Assembly (NCBI GenBank): GCA_023384415.1 | Contig: JAHDWJ010000002.1 | Span: 74,566 to 129,462, forward strand | Origin: Anaerolineae bacterium | GTDB lineage: Bacteria > Chloroflexota > Anaerolineae > Promineifilales > Promineifilaceae | Length of the DNA: 54,897 nt | Reading direction: 5' to 3' | In this document: one piece after another, positions 1-7,496 of the stretch | Layout of the letters: each line of letters opens with the position of its first letter | How positions within the stretch are numbered: the stretch's first letter is position 1 | Program-made: the position numbers and the translations under genes | Notes under the pieces: generated by a model | Database searches by the model: none | Told to the model about the DNA's origin: nothing | What the model saw: only the letters and a program-made list of their open reading frames with translations

Positions 1-1
1 T

Positions 2-160
2 TGTTGTCATTGTCACGATGATTATTTGCTGGCTTATACCCTGGTTGGAGAAGCAGATTATTTGCTAAGTGGGGATAAGGATTTGTTAGAGTTACCCCAT
101 ATCCCGCAGGTCAAAATTGTGAGTTCAGGAGAATTTCGCCAAATTTTACCCAGCCATTGA
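2..160 (+). CDS. C-terminal end of a PIN-domain toxin (5' end outside window)
   Basis: An open frame enters from the left edge and stops with TGA at 158-160, giving 52 residues. It contains HDDYLLAYTLVGEADYLLSG, then GDKDLLEL and a closing KIVSSGEFRQIL. The D-D-x-x-L, A-D-Y-L-x-x-G-D-x-D-L pattern followed by an I-V-S-x-x-E-F strand is how PIN-family toxins of type II toxin-antitoxin systems (COG1569 type) end; these are Mg-dependent ribonucleases. The antitoxin and the N-terminal catalytic Asp would lie upstream, outside the window. Family assignment is from pattern alone. Confidence 0.7.
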   Translation, partial: CCHCHDDYLLAYTLVGEADYLLSGDKDLLELPHIPQVKIVSSGEFRQILPSH

Positions 161-187
161 TGATGAGAAACTGCTCACAGCCCCTGC

Positions 188-613
188 TTACTGTCCAAAA
201 GAACTATCCAACAAGCCGCGCAAGAGAACGATATTACGTTGGGCGGCAAATTGGTATTCATCCTCGGCGGCCGCACTCAGGTCCAGGTATGTCTCAAAAT
301 CAGTGAGGGCCTCAGCGAAGCGGCCGCAGCTTTGATAAGCCATCCCCCGGTTAAATAGGGCTTGTGCGTAAGCCGGATCTTCCTCTAACAGGGCATTAAA
401 ATCGGCCAACGCTTCTGGTAGTTGGTTTAACTCCCGCCAATACAACACCCCCCGATCCAGGCGGGCTTTGCGGTAGCTGTTATCTACCCGATAAGCCCAC
501 GAAAAAAGGCGCACGGCCAATCGGTGCGCCTCAGGCAGGTTGTACCGATTGCCCATCAACCGGTACAACCCGCCGTAACTGTAAATAAGATAGGCCAGGA
601 AAAAACGGAGCAT
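188..613 (-). CDS. Small TPR protein
   Basis: A 141-residue protein with a hydrophobic N-terminus (FFLAYLIYSYGGL) that may touch the membrane. It has about two to three tetratricopeptide repeats between residues 45 and 125, for example AEALTDFETYLDL and ALFNRGMAYQSCGRF. TPRs are protein-binding helical hairpins, so no enzymatic role is implied. The ATG at 613 lies 6 bp downstream of the trxB stop codon, so it is probably co-transcribed with and translationally coupled to trxB. Partner unknown. Confidence 0.75.
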   Translation of the reverse strand: MLRFFLAYLIYSYGGLYRLMGNRYNLPEAHRLAVRLFSWAYRVDNSYRKARLDRGVLYWRELNQLPEALADFNALLEEDPAYAQALFNRGMAYQSCGRFAEALTDFETYLDLSAAAEDEYQFAAQRNIVLLRGLLDSSFGQ

Positions 614-619
614 TACCGT

Positions 620-1543
620 TTACTCCCGATCACTCAACCATTTTTGGGCCTGCATCGCGGCCGCACACCCCTGCCCCACCGATGTCGCCACCTGCCGATA
701 ATGGGCATCTTGAATCTCCCCGGCGGCAAAGACACCAGGGACACTGGTTCGCATCAGCTCATCAGTGATGACATATCCTTCCTCATCCATCGCCAACTGG
801 CCGTGCAAAAAGTCACTATTGGGATAATGGCCGATGAAAATGAACACCCCATCAATTGGCTTTTCTTGCACTTCACCGGTTTTGACATTGCGGGTGACAA
901 TGTTCTGAACCACCCCATTACCCCGAATCTCATCAATAACCGTATCCCAGGTAAACCCCATCTTCTCATGGGCCATGGCCCGTTTTTGCAGAATGGGGCC
1001 GGCCCGCAGCTCATCCCGCCGGTGAACCACATTGACCGAACTGGCAAATTTGGTTAGAAATAGCCCTTCTTCCAGGGCACTGTCTCCCCCACCGACCACG
1101 GCCACTTCTTTGCCACGAAAGAAGAAGCCGTCACAAGTGCCGCAATAACTAACCCCCCGGCCAATAAACTCCTCTTCCCCAGGAATGCCCAACTTTTTCG
1201 GTGACGCTCCAGCGGTCACAATGACGGCTTCAGCTTCATATTCTTCACTGTAAGTTTTGATGGTAAACGGAGAACCCTGGCTGAAATCTACAGACACGAC
1301 CGAATCATACACATACCGTGCCCCAAAGTTTTCCGCCTGTTGGCGCATTAACTCCACCAATTCTGGACCTGTTGTGCCTTCGGGAAAGCCGGGATAATTT
1401 TCTACCTCATGGGTGATGGCAACCTGCCCCCCCAGTTGATTCCCCACGATGACCAGGGGGTTCAGCATGGCCCGTGCCGTGTATAAGGCGGCTGTCAAAC
1501 CGGCTGGACCGGAGCCGATGATGATTACTTTTTCTTTTGGCAT
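620..1543 (-). CDS. trxB: Thioredoxin-disulfide reductase (NADPH)
   Basis: A 307-residue cytosolic flavoprotein that reduces thioredoxin with NADPH. The N-terminal FAD motif is GSGPAGLTAALYTA, the redox pair is C-G-T-C in SYCGTCDGFF, the NADPH-binding motif is VVGGGDSALEE, and the C-terminal FAD segment GVFAAGEIQD is present. The open frame continues 18 codons upstream to 1597, but the family begins at M-P-K-E-K-V-I-I-I-G-S-G, and an AAGG lies just before the ATG at 1543, so that start is chosen. The usual CATC active site is CGTC here, a conservative change. A small TPR gene follows 6 bp downstream. Usual length for low-molecular-weight TrxR is 305-330 residues. Confidence 0.93.
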   Translation of the reverse strand: MPKEKVIIIGSGPAGLTAALYTARAMLNPLVIVGNQLGGQVAITHEVENYPGFPEGTTGPELVELMRQQAENFGARYVYDSVVSVDFSQGSPFTIKTYSEEYEAEAVIVTAGASPKKLGIPGEEEFIGRGVSYCGTCDGFFFRGKEVAVVGGGDSALEEGLFLTKFASSVNVVHRRDELRAGPILQKRAMAHEKMGFTWDTVIDEIRGNGVVQNIVTRNVKTGEVQEKPIDGVFIFIGHYPNSDFLHGQLAMDEEGYVITDELMRTSVPGVFAAGEIQDAHYRQVATSVGQGCAAAMQAQKWLSDRE

Positions 1544-1649
1544 AATGTTTACCTTGTGTAATGTAACGATGACAAAGGGCGGAAGACCCATGCCCAATTG
1601 GTACTGCTTGCTTCCTCTCTCTTTCGTAACACGGTATCTATCCAGCCTC

Positions 1650-1745
1650 TCACCCCGACTCTCTCCCCCAGGAGAGGAGATATGCTCCCCTCTACCATCG
1701 TGGGAGAGGGGCCGGGGGTGAGGGGTGACTGGTCACCTGTACAGT
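1650..1745. repeat. REP-like palindromic repeat, family A (copy 1)
   Basis: A GC-rich imperfect hairpin built from CTCTCCCCCAGGAGAG and a GGGAGAGGGGCCGGGGGTGA arm, ending in a tail that reads GTGACTGGTCACCTGTACAG. The same body and tail recur at about 34862-34972, and related hairpins occur at 17718-17769 and three times in tandem at 44348-44598. It sits in the spacer between trxB and the histidine kinase. No coding potential is seen. Confidence 0.8.
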
Positions 1746-1834
1746 TACTCTCTTTCAACCATTATTGACCCGCAGCTGGGATGATTTCTTACCGTTTGTT
1801 TTGTAAGAGGTGCATAGGAATTTATACTGCCAAC

Positions 1835-1918
1835 GGTCATAAACTGACATTTTCAGTGAGACTGGCGACTCGATATTAACCAGTCTCCAGTCTCCAACCA
1901 GAATGTCACTTTATGACC
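1835..1918. repeat. 17-bp inverted repeat with 50-nt spacer
   Basis: GGTCATAAACTGACATT at 1835-1851 is matched at 16 of 17 positions by the reverse complement of 1902-1918. The loop contains two AGTCTCCAG units, a motif seen again near 48848-48880. It lies just downstream of the histidine kinase stop, so it could act as a 3'-end hairpin, but there is no T-tract. With the family-A repeat it accounts for most of the 390-bp spacer between trxB and the kinase. Confidence 0.6.
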
Positions 1919-1933
1919 ACGATGGGTATATGT

Positions 1934-3148
1934 TCAGGATAGGGGAAACCAACAAGCAAAGGTAGTGCCTTGCCCTACCTGGCTAGTGACGGTTATTTTG
2001 CCACCGTGTGCCTCAACGATGCGTTGGGCAATGGATAGACCCAAGCCGCTCCCCTCTGATTTGCTCTCACTGCCAGGAACCCGATAAAACCGGTCAAAGA
2101 GCCGCTCCAGATGTTCTGGGGAAATGCCGTCGCCTGTATCTTGCACGGAAAGGCACAGACCGTCTTTGTCGTTGGTCAGCCGTACGGTAATGGTGCCCCC
2201 TTCTCGGTTGTATTTAATGGCGTTGCTAACCAGATTGAGCAGCACTTGTTTAAGCCGATCGCTATCGCCCAAGATAGACGGGTGGGCTGCGTCTCCAACA
2301 TATTGAACTGTAATATGCCGTTTGCTGGCCTGCGGCCGCTGAATGTGCAGCACTTCCCGGATGAGTATAGGCAAATCTACTGGCGAATGTTCCAGGCTCA
2401 ACCGGCCTGATTCAATTCGGGCCAAATCCAGATAATCCTGGGTCATCCGGGAGAGCCGGTCCACTTCCCGGCGGATGATCTGGACGATTTCTTGCCGCTG
2501 TTCGGCCATAATTTGCTCATACATAAGCAGTTCAGTGCTGGCCGTAATGGCCATCATTGGCGTCTTTAATTCGTGCATGATTTCCGCAATCAAATCTGAC
2601 TGTTGGAAAAGGCGAGCATTTTCAATAGCGATGGCCGCCTGGGAGGCCAATGATTGCAGGAGGATGGTATCTTGTTCGGTATAATTTACGCCCTTCTTCT
2701 TGTTAATCACCTCTAAGGCCCCAATCACTTTTTCTCGCGTGAGCAAGGGAACACCAAGTAGGGAGCGGGTGACTGATTGGGTTGCCAAATCAATGCCCTG
2801 GTAATGGCGATCATCCCCTTGCACATCTTCCAGATTGAGTGGTTTGCCGTTGCGCACAATCCAGCCAGCGATGCTGCCTTCCAGGGGAACGATGAGATCA
2901 TCATCAATATGGGTCTGCCCGGTCGCGGCCGCAAAATGCAGCTCATTCGTCTGGCTATCCAGCAGTAAAATAGCCGCCCCCTCGGTATTGGTCAGCTCAG
3001 TAGCTACATCCAATACCTGGCTCAACAGGGGCTTTAGCTCCAAAGTAGAACTGAGGGTACGGCTGATTTCTAACAGACGGCGTAAATGGGTGGGTTTGAG
3101 GGTTTGGTCACTAAACGGTTGATCTTGCATCTGTACCTGCTTGGGCAA
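1934..3148 (-). CDS. GAF-domain sensor histidine kinase
   Basis: A 404-residue soluble kinase with no membrane segment. A GAF domain spans about residues 35-185 ([20 protein letters not shown] onward). The phosphoacceptor helix contains [12 protein letters not shown] with the catalytic His near residue 192. The HATPase domain has [10 protein letters not shown] (N box), DTGDGIS (G1) and GSGLGLSIA (G2). It should autophosphorylate in response to a cytosolic ligand or redox cue sensed by GAF. The start is uncertain: TTG at 3148 or ATG at 3130, the latter preceded by AGGT. No regulator is directly adjacent; the nearest receiver domain is the REC-CpaE fusion 0.9 kb upstream, beyond the sirtuin gene. 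Confidence 0.9.
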   Translation of the reverse strand: MPKQVQMQDQPFSDQTLKPTHLRRLLEISRTLSSTLELKPLLSQVLDVATELTNTEGAAILLLDSQTNELHFAAATGQTHIDDDLIVPLEGSIAGWIVRNGKPLNLEDVQGDDRHYQGIDLATQSVTRSLLGVPLLTREKVIGALEVINKKKGVNYTEQDTILLQSLASQAAIAIENARLFQQSDLIAEIMHELKTPMMAITASTELLMYEQIMAEQRQEIVQIIRREVDRLSRMTQDYLDLARIESGRLSLEHSPVDLPILIREVLHIQRPQASKRHITVQYVGDAAHPSILGDSDRLKQVLLNLVSNAIKYNREGGTITVRLTNDKDGLCLSVQDTGDGISPEHLERLFDRFYRVPGSESKSEGSGLGLSIAQRIVEAHGGKITVTSQVGQGTTFACWFPLS

Positions 3149-3167
3149 GAGGCGCCACCTAAGAGGA

Positions 3168-3923
3168 TTAATGGGGCATAAACGCGGCCGCCAGTTGGGG
3201 CAGCACTGTTGCTACATCGTCGCGAATGAGGAGATCCGCCATATCATCCAGAGGGGTTGGCCCCCAATTGATGATAATGAGGCGGGCACGGTTGCGTTTG
3301 GCCAGATAGGGTAAATCACAGGCAGGGGCTACTTCCAATGATGAACCAGCCACAATCATCAAATCACAGGTTGCGGCCGCGGCCTGCGCCTGCTGCAAAA
3401 TAGCCCCAGGCAATGTTTCACCAAACAAAACGACATCCGGCTTCATCACTCCACCGCAGCCTGGGCAGGTGGGGACAATATTTTGCTCTACCACCTGTGT
3501 TAAAAGGGTCACTGCCTCAACTTCATAACCACATAGCAGACATCGGGCGGTACGTAAATGGCCGTGAATTTCATGGACGGTGCGGGAGCCCGCCCGGGTA
3601 TGGAGCATATCAATATTTTGGGTGATAACCGCCTTGAGGTGGCCGTAAGTTTCCAGATGAGCCAGAGCCAGGTGGGCCGGATTAGGTTGGGCTGCGAGGA
3701 TGGTTTGGGTAAGCGGCCGGACCCACTCAAAAAATTGCTGTGGCCGGCGGCGAAACGCTCCAATCGAGGCGACTTCCATCGGGTCTACATGATCCCACAC
3801 CCCTGACACAGGACTGCGAAAATCAGGGATACCAGAAGGGGTGCTAATACCGGCCCCTGTCAGCGCCACTACTTGATGAGCCTGTTGTAAAAACGCGGCC
3901 GCGGCCGCAATCTTCTCATCCAT
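3168..3923 (-). CDS. cobB: Sir2-family NAD-dependent protein deacylase
   Basis: A 251-residue sirtuin. It removes acyl groups from lysines using NAD+, giving nicotinamide and O-acyl-ADP-ribose. Visible motifs are the NAD-binding LTGAGISTPSGIPDFR, the QNIDMLH motif, the catalytic His in VHEIHGHL, a four-cysteine zinc site (C-L-L-C and C-P-G-C), and the late V-A-G-S-S-L-E-V loop. Length is normal for bacterial sirtuins. The N-terminal run IAAAAAF comes from two overlapping GCGGCCGC octamers. It ends 19 bp before the histidine kinase start and may share its transcript. Confidence 0.92.
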   Translation of the reverse strand: MDEKIAAAAAFLQQAHQVVALTGAGISTPSGIPDFRSPVSGVWDHVDPMEVASIGAFRRRPQQFFEWVRPLTQTILAAQPNPAHLALAHLETYGHLKAVITQNIDMLHTRAGSRTVHEIHGHLRTARCLLCGYEVEAVTLLTQVVEQNIVPTCPGCGGVMKPDVVLFGETLPGAILQQAQAAAATCDLMIVAGSSLEVAPACDLPYLAKRNRARLIIINWGPTPLDDMADLLIRDDVATVLPQLAAAFMPH

Positions 3924-4020
3924 CCCGCCACCCTAAAATCTATACAATTCCCCACCCCATATGAAATTGTGGGATAGGCTCCTGAGGGGGTTTTCGTACC
4001 CCTGCATTCCTCAAAAGCCG

Positions 4021-5208
4021 TTATTGATAACTAAATTGATGCGCCAACTGCTTAAATACAATTGCCGCTTGTCCTTCAGGACTAACCCGCGTCACCGATG
4101 TCGCTTCATTCACCGCCTGATTAATTTCTTTCCCCGTAATCGTTACCATCCCCACCAACGAATGCCCCAGAAACTCCTCAATAGCACTCTGGGGCAGTTC
4201 CGCCCGGTTGCCAAACGTCAACATCAGGGCATGAGTCTCCACTCCATGATCGGCCAGCCCTTTACGATCAATCTGGGCCATCAAATGTTTGGCGGCCAAA
4301 ATAGCGATCCGCTCCGGTTTCAGACAAACCAAAATATGGGTTGCCTGAGGCAGCACCACCTCAGCTAATGGCGAAAGACCCGTACCCAAATCCACCACCC
4401 CATAATGACCTGGCTGTTTACACTCCTGTACCAACCATTTTACCTGTTCTGGAGAAATAAGCGGCCAATTCAAACCAATATTGGGCCGCGAAAGGATCAA
4501 CTGAATGTGTTCATCGAACGGCATAAAGGGGACCACAAATCGGTCAGCGGGTACATTACTCAAGCTGTTCAACCCCCCATCTACCCGCTTATTGAGATAC
4601 ATGCTCAGATGACCCTGCAATAAATCCAGATCAATTAAAGTGACCTCTTTACCGATATCGGCCAAACTAAAGGCCAGGTTAATAGCCGCCGTTGTGGTAC
4701 CAGCGCCACCCCGCGCCCCTAACAGGGCAATCAAACCTGAAGGTGGCTGAATGGGTTCCTGAGACATCCACGCTTCATAATCTAATCTTTCCGTATGCTG
4801 CACGACCGGTTCACTCTCTGCCAGGAGCTTTTGCCGGCTAGATCGGGCCAAAATCGTCTCCACCCGGCTTAACAATTCCTCTGAACGGGTCGGTTTAACC
4901 AGATAATCATCCGCCCCCACATTAAAACCGGTCAACTTTTCCATAGCATCATCATTGGCCGAAAACATGATGACCGGCACCTTACCCTGGGTAGGATGAG
5001 CACGAATCTGGCGGCATACTTCGTACCCATTCATTTCCGGCATCGAAATGTCGAGCAGCACCATATCCGGGTTGTGTTGTTCAAATAAATTTAAGGCCAC
5101 CAGCCCTGATTCTGCTGCTAAAACGGTATATCCACTGCTCTCTAACGTCATCACAATGGCTTCCCGCGTTTCCAAATGATCATCTACAACAAGGAGTGTT
5201 TCGGCCAT
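4021..5208 (-). CDS. Receiver domain fused to CpaE/TadZ-like ATPase
   Basis: About 395 residues. The N-terminal receiver domain (residues 4-120) has LVVDDH, the phospho-acceptor Asp in MVLLDISMPEMNG and a late V-K-P-T. After a linker, an SIMIBI/MinD-like ATPase (about 155-390) has the deviant P-loop ARGGAGTTTAAINLA, in which the usual G-K-T lysine is missing, as in CpaE/TadZ proteins. VTLIDLDLLQGHLS forms the next motif. CpaE-like proteins position Tad/Flp pilus machinery at the pole; no tad genes are in the window. The ATG at 5208 is preceded by AAAGGATC and begins the receiver domain directly, so it is preferred over 5244. Confidence 0.88.
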   Translation of the reverse strand: MAETLLVVDDHLETREAIVMTLESSGYTVLAAESGLVALNLFEQHNPDMVLLDISMPEMNGYEVCRQIRAHPTQGKVPVIMFSANDDAMEKLTGFNVGADDYLVKPTRSEELLSRVETILARSSRQKLLAESEPVVQHTERLDYEAWMSQEPIQPPSGLIALLGARGGAGTTTAAINLAFSLADIGKEVTLIDLDLLQGHLSMYLNKRVDGGLNSLSNVPADRFVVPFMPFDEHIQLILSRPNIGLNWPLISPEQVKWLVQECKQPGHYGVVDLGTGLSPLAEVVLPQATHILVCLKPERIAILAAKHLMAQIDRKGLADHGVETHALMLTFGNRAELPQSAIEEFLGHSLVGMVTITGKEINQAVNEATSVTRVSPEGQAAIVFKQLAHQFSYQ

Positions 5209-5311
5209 GAGTCTGATCCTTTCTATACATTTTCGGACAATCATTTTGGTTTGCAGCCACAGTTTGAGCCGTTTTACCGCGAAGCGGTTGCTACAAACCT
5301 AAACAACCCAG

Positions 5312-6100
5312 TTAAACCAGAGGCCAGGGATAATGCCGCCCTGGACCTGGCTCTGGGAAAGAACCCAGGTCTAACAGATGCTGTACCCGGTTTTGCATTG
5401 CCTTTAACTCATTTTTACTCAACAACTGCCCCAAAGCAGCCATCAGGGGAGCCTGTTTTTGTTCCCCCTGATCAGCCAAACAAACGATATCTTGAAGCAA
5501 AGCTGGGGGAATGGGTTGACCAGCAAAATCCCAAATAACGGTACGTAATTTGTAATCAGCATGAAAGCAGACGCCATGATCAATCGCCCACAAATGACCT
5601 TTTTTGTCTAAAATGACATGCCCCCCCTTACGATCAGCATTATTGATGATGAGGTCAAACAGAGCGATTTTCTGGGTTTGACGAACAAACTGACCCGGTA
5701 GTTCGGCGTCGTTTAGGAAAGATTCGGTAGGTGAGGCGGCAAACTGCTCTTTTAAGGTAAAGTAATGGTGATCAGGGTCGTGATCAATGAAATATTGCAA
5801 AGAGCCAATACCCTGGGGGCCAGGCCGTATGAGGGTTGGGGGAACAATGTCCCAGCCCAGGGTTTGACTGAGTAAGAAGGCAGCCCGCTCGCGCAAACAC
5901 AACGTACCGGCAGGAAAATCCCATAGCGGCCGCTCACCCCGGCGCGGTTTGTAAATACCCTGGGCTTCAACCGTTTCATGGCAAAGGCGCACTAAAAAAG
6001 TATAGTTGGATCCCCAGGGGACCAACCCTTCGATCTCGATGTCAGCCTTGGCCAACAACTCTAATATCTGCTCTAGTGACAGATGATCAATGGCTTCCAT
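5312..6100 (-). CDS. SCO1664-family protein (PI3/4-kinase-like fold)
   Basis: A 262-residue protein resembling the SCO1664 family, described as distantly related to phosphatidylinositol 3/4-kinases. Visible features are VPWGSNYTFLVRL and IYKPRRGERPLWDFP near the N-terminus (nucleotide-binding-like lysine), then DLIINNADRKGGHVI and LWAIDHGVCFH, which match the catalytic N-x-D-R-K and Asp motifs of kinase-like folds. Substrate is unknown. It lies downstream of a DUF3090 gene and a histidine phosphatase, a neighbourhood kept in many Actinobacteria and Chloroflexota, so the three likely act together. A 140-bp spacer carrying a family-C repeat separates it from DUF3090. Confidence 0.85.
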   Translation of the reverse strand: MEAIDHLSLEQILELLAKADIEIEGLVPWGSNYTFLVRLCHETVEAQGIYKPRRGERPLWDFPAGTLCLRERAAFLLSQTLGWDIVPPTLIRPGPQGIGSLQYFIDHDPDHHYFTLKEQFAASPTESFLNDAELPGQFVRQTQKIALFDLIINNADRKGGHVILDKKGHLWAIDHGVCFHADYKLRTVIWDFAGQPIPPALLQDIVCLADQGEQKQAPLMAALGQLLSKNELKAMQNRVQHLLDLGSFPEPGPGRHYPWPLV

Positions 6101-6127
6101 TTTTCAGGTAGTTGTAACAGCTATTTA

Positions 6128-6211
6128 GAGTATCTTCTCAATAAGTTGGGGCGAACCTTCGAAAGGTTTGGGCAATGGACAAACTCTTGGGTCAAACCTT
6201 TCGAAGGTTAC
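6128..6211 (-). repeat. Family-C repeat with twin palindromes (copy 1)
   Basis: An element of about 84 bp carrying two copies of an AACCTTTCGAAGGTT-type palindrome separated by GACCCAAGAG and a short arm, closed by CCAACTTATTGAGAAGATAC (read on the minus strand). The same order of blocks is present at 53547-53630 on the plus strand. It lies inside the phosphatase-DUF3090-SCO1664 gene set and would be transcribed with it. Confidence 0.75.
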
Positions 6212-6241
6212 ACGTTTTACGTTTTACTGAGATGTTACTAT

Positions 6242-6757
6242 TTAGAAACGAAATCCATTCCGTTTGGGGCAGAAATGGCCTTCTGAGTCAATGGGGCCGC
6301 CACAGTTACCGCAGATGGGGCGGCCGGCCTTGACCAATTCCCGCGTATGTTCAATCAACAGTTCTATTTGATGCCGGGTAGCCCAATAGCTAACCATATT
6401 GGGTTCCTCATCTTCACTGACCAGTTCGTAAGCCACGATGACAATGCGGTGAATTTCATCGTTATAGCCCAACCCAATATTGCCTACACGAAACAAGGCA
6501 TTTATGGGTTCACGCAAGCGCAAATCTGCCAATACGACTTCATGAGTCCCACTGCCCTGCTGGGGATATTGGCGGTCTAGCTCTTCTAACAAGGAAACAA
6601 AACTGGCCGACAACATGGCCGCTTGATGTTTTTCAATAATGAGGGTAATGGTGTTATTACCTTTGCTCCCTTGCAGGTAGAAAGTGCGTTGACCAGGTAC
6701 GCCGATGGTACCAATTGTGAGATGAGACACGGGGTTAAGTTCGATATGCCGCGCCAT
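6242..6757 (-). CDS. DUF3090 family protein with C-terminal zinc-binding cysteines
   Basis: A 171-residue protein starting MARHIELNPVSHLTIG, with GVPGQRTFYLQGSKG, as in the DUF3090 (YgaC-like) family. The C-terminus has C-G-N-C and a further Cys in GHFCPKRNGF, consistent with a small metal-binding ribbon. Function is not established. The ATG lies 11 bp after the phosphatase stop, so the two are almost certainly co-transcribed. No membrane segment or signal peptide. Confidence 0.87.
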   Translation of the reverse strand: MARHIELNPVSHLTIGTIGVPGQRTFYLQGSKGNNTITLIIEKHQAAMLSASFVSLLEELDRQYPQQGSGTHEVVLADLRLREPINALFRVGNIGLGYNDEIHRIVIVAYELVSEDEEPNMVSYWATRHQIELLIEHTRELVKAGRPICGNCGGPIDSEGHFCPKRNGFRF

Positions 6758-6768
6758 AAGACACCGTT

Positions 6769-7425
6769 TTAGCTGTGTGTTTCAGATTTCAAATCGGCAG
6801 GTTCCTGCTTCTTGATTGTTATCTGTAGAGGGCCATCATCGTTGAGACGTAAAATACGTACCATTCCGGTGGGGGAAAGGTCCAGGGCACTGACGGAAGC
6901 CGGGGCAATGACGATGCGTTGAAATAGATCCAGGTGAACCCCGAGATAATGGGCCAACACCATTTTGATAATGTCGGCATGGGAGATAACAACGATGATC
7001 TCTTGCCGATGTTGTTGACTCAGCGTTTCCAGGGCAGAGACAGCCCGGTACTGCGCTTCGAGTAATGATTCGCCGCCGGGAAAGCGGTGGCGGCTAGGGA
7101 AATGTTGTACCGTGTGCCAGGATGATTTTTTAGCCAGCTTTTTGACCTTTTTACCTTCCCATTTGCCGTAACGAACCTCCCCCATTGCTTCTATGGGGAT
7201 AATGGGTAAGGCAAATTGTTCAGCCAGGGGTTGGGCGGTTTCCAGGCAGCGGGTGACGGGGCTGCTGTAGATAGCGGTGATAGAGAGATGGGCTAAACGC
7301 TGGGCCGCGGCCGCAGCCTGTTCCTTCCCCTTTTCATTTAGATGTACCCCAGCAATCCAGCCAGCCAATCGCCCTTTCTTCACCCATTCATTTTCCCCAT
7401 GTCGCAAAAGCAATATGATTCCCAT
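6769..7425 (-). CDS. Histidine phosphatase (MSMEG_4193 type)
   Basis: A 218-residue histidine-phosphatase-superfamily protein. The catalytic motif LLLRHGENEW is at the N-terminus (phospho-His at about residue 9), with a later VISHADIIKMVLAHY supplying the second catalytic His. MSMEG_4193-type proteins are annotated as phosphoglycerate-mutase-like; the true substrate is unknown. It is the first gene of the conserved trio with DUF3090 and SCO1664. A strong hairpin upstream separates it from mrdA, so it may have its own transcript. No clear Shine-Dalgarno before the ATG. Confidence 0.88.
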   Translation of the reverse strand: MGIILLLRHGENEWVKKGRLAGWIAGVHLNEKGKEQAAAAAQRLAHLSITAIYSSPVTRCLETAQPLAEQFALPIIPIEAMGEVRYGKWEGKKVKKLAKKSSWHTVQHFPSRHRFPGGESLLEAQYRAVSALETLSQQHRQEIIVVISHADIIKMVLAHYLGVHLDLFQRIVIAPASVSALDLSPTGMVRILRLNDDGPLQITIKKQEPADLKSETHS

Positions 7426-7444
7426 ACTGCTGATGATAACACAA

Positions 7445-7464
7445 CTCTAACGAAAACGTTAGAG
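7445..7464 (-). terminator. Hairpin after the mre-mrdA operon
   Basis: CTCTAACG-AAAA-CGTTAGAG is a perfect 8-bp stem with a 4-nt loop. On the minus strand it follows the mrdA stop by about 32 bp and is followed by TTGTGTT, a weak U-tract. It probably ends or attenuates the mre transcript before the phosphatase gene. Confidence 0.55.
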
Positions 7465-7496
7465 AAGGAAAGGAGGTCAATTGGCGTCTTCCGTCT

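Noticed and set aside
5255..5300. ACCGC-TTCG-CGGT hairpin between the SCO1664 and REC-CpaE genes as a terminator
   Set aside because: Stem of 4-5 bp and no T-tract; could be chance.
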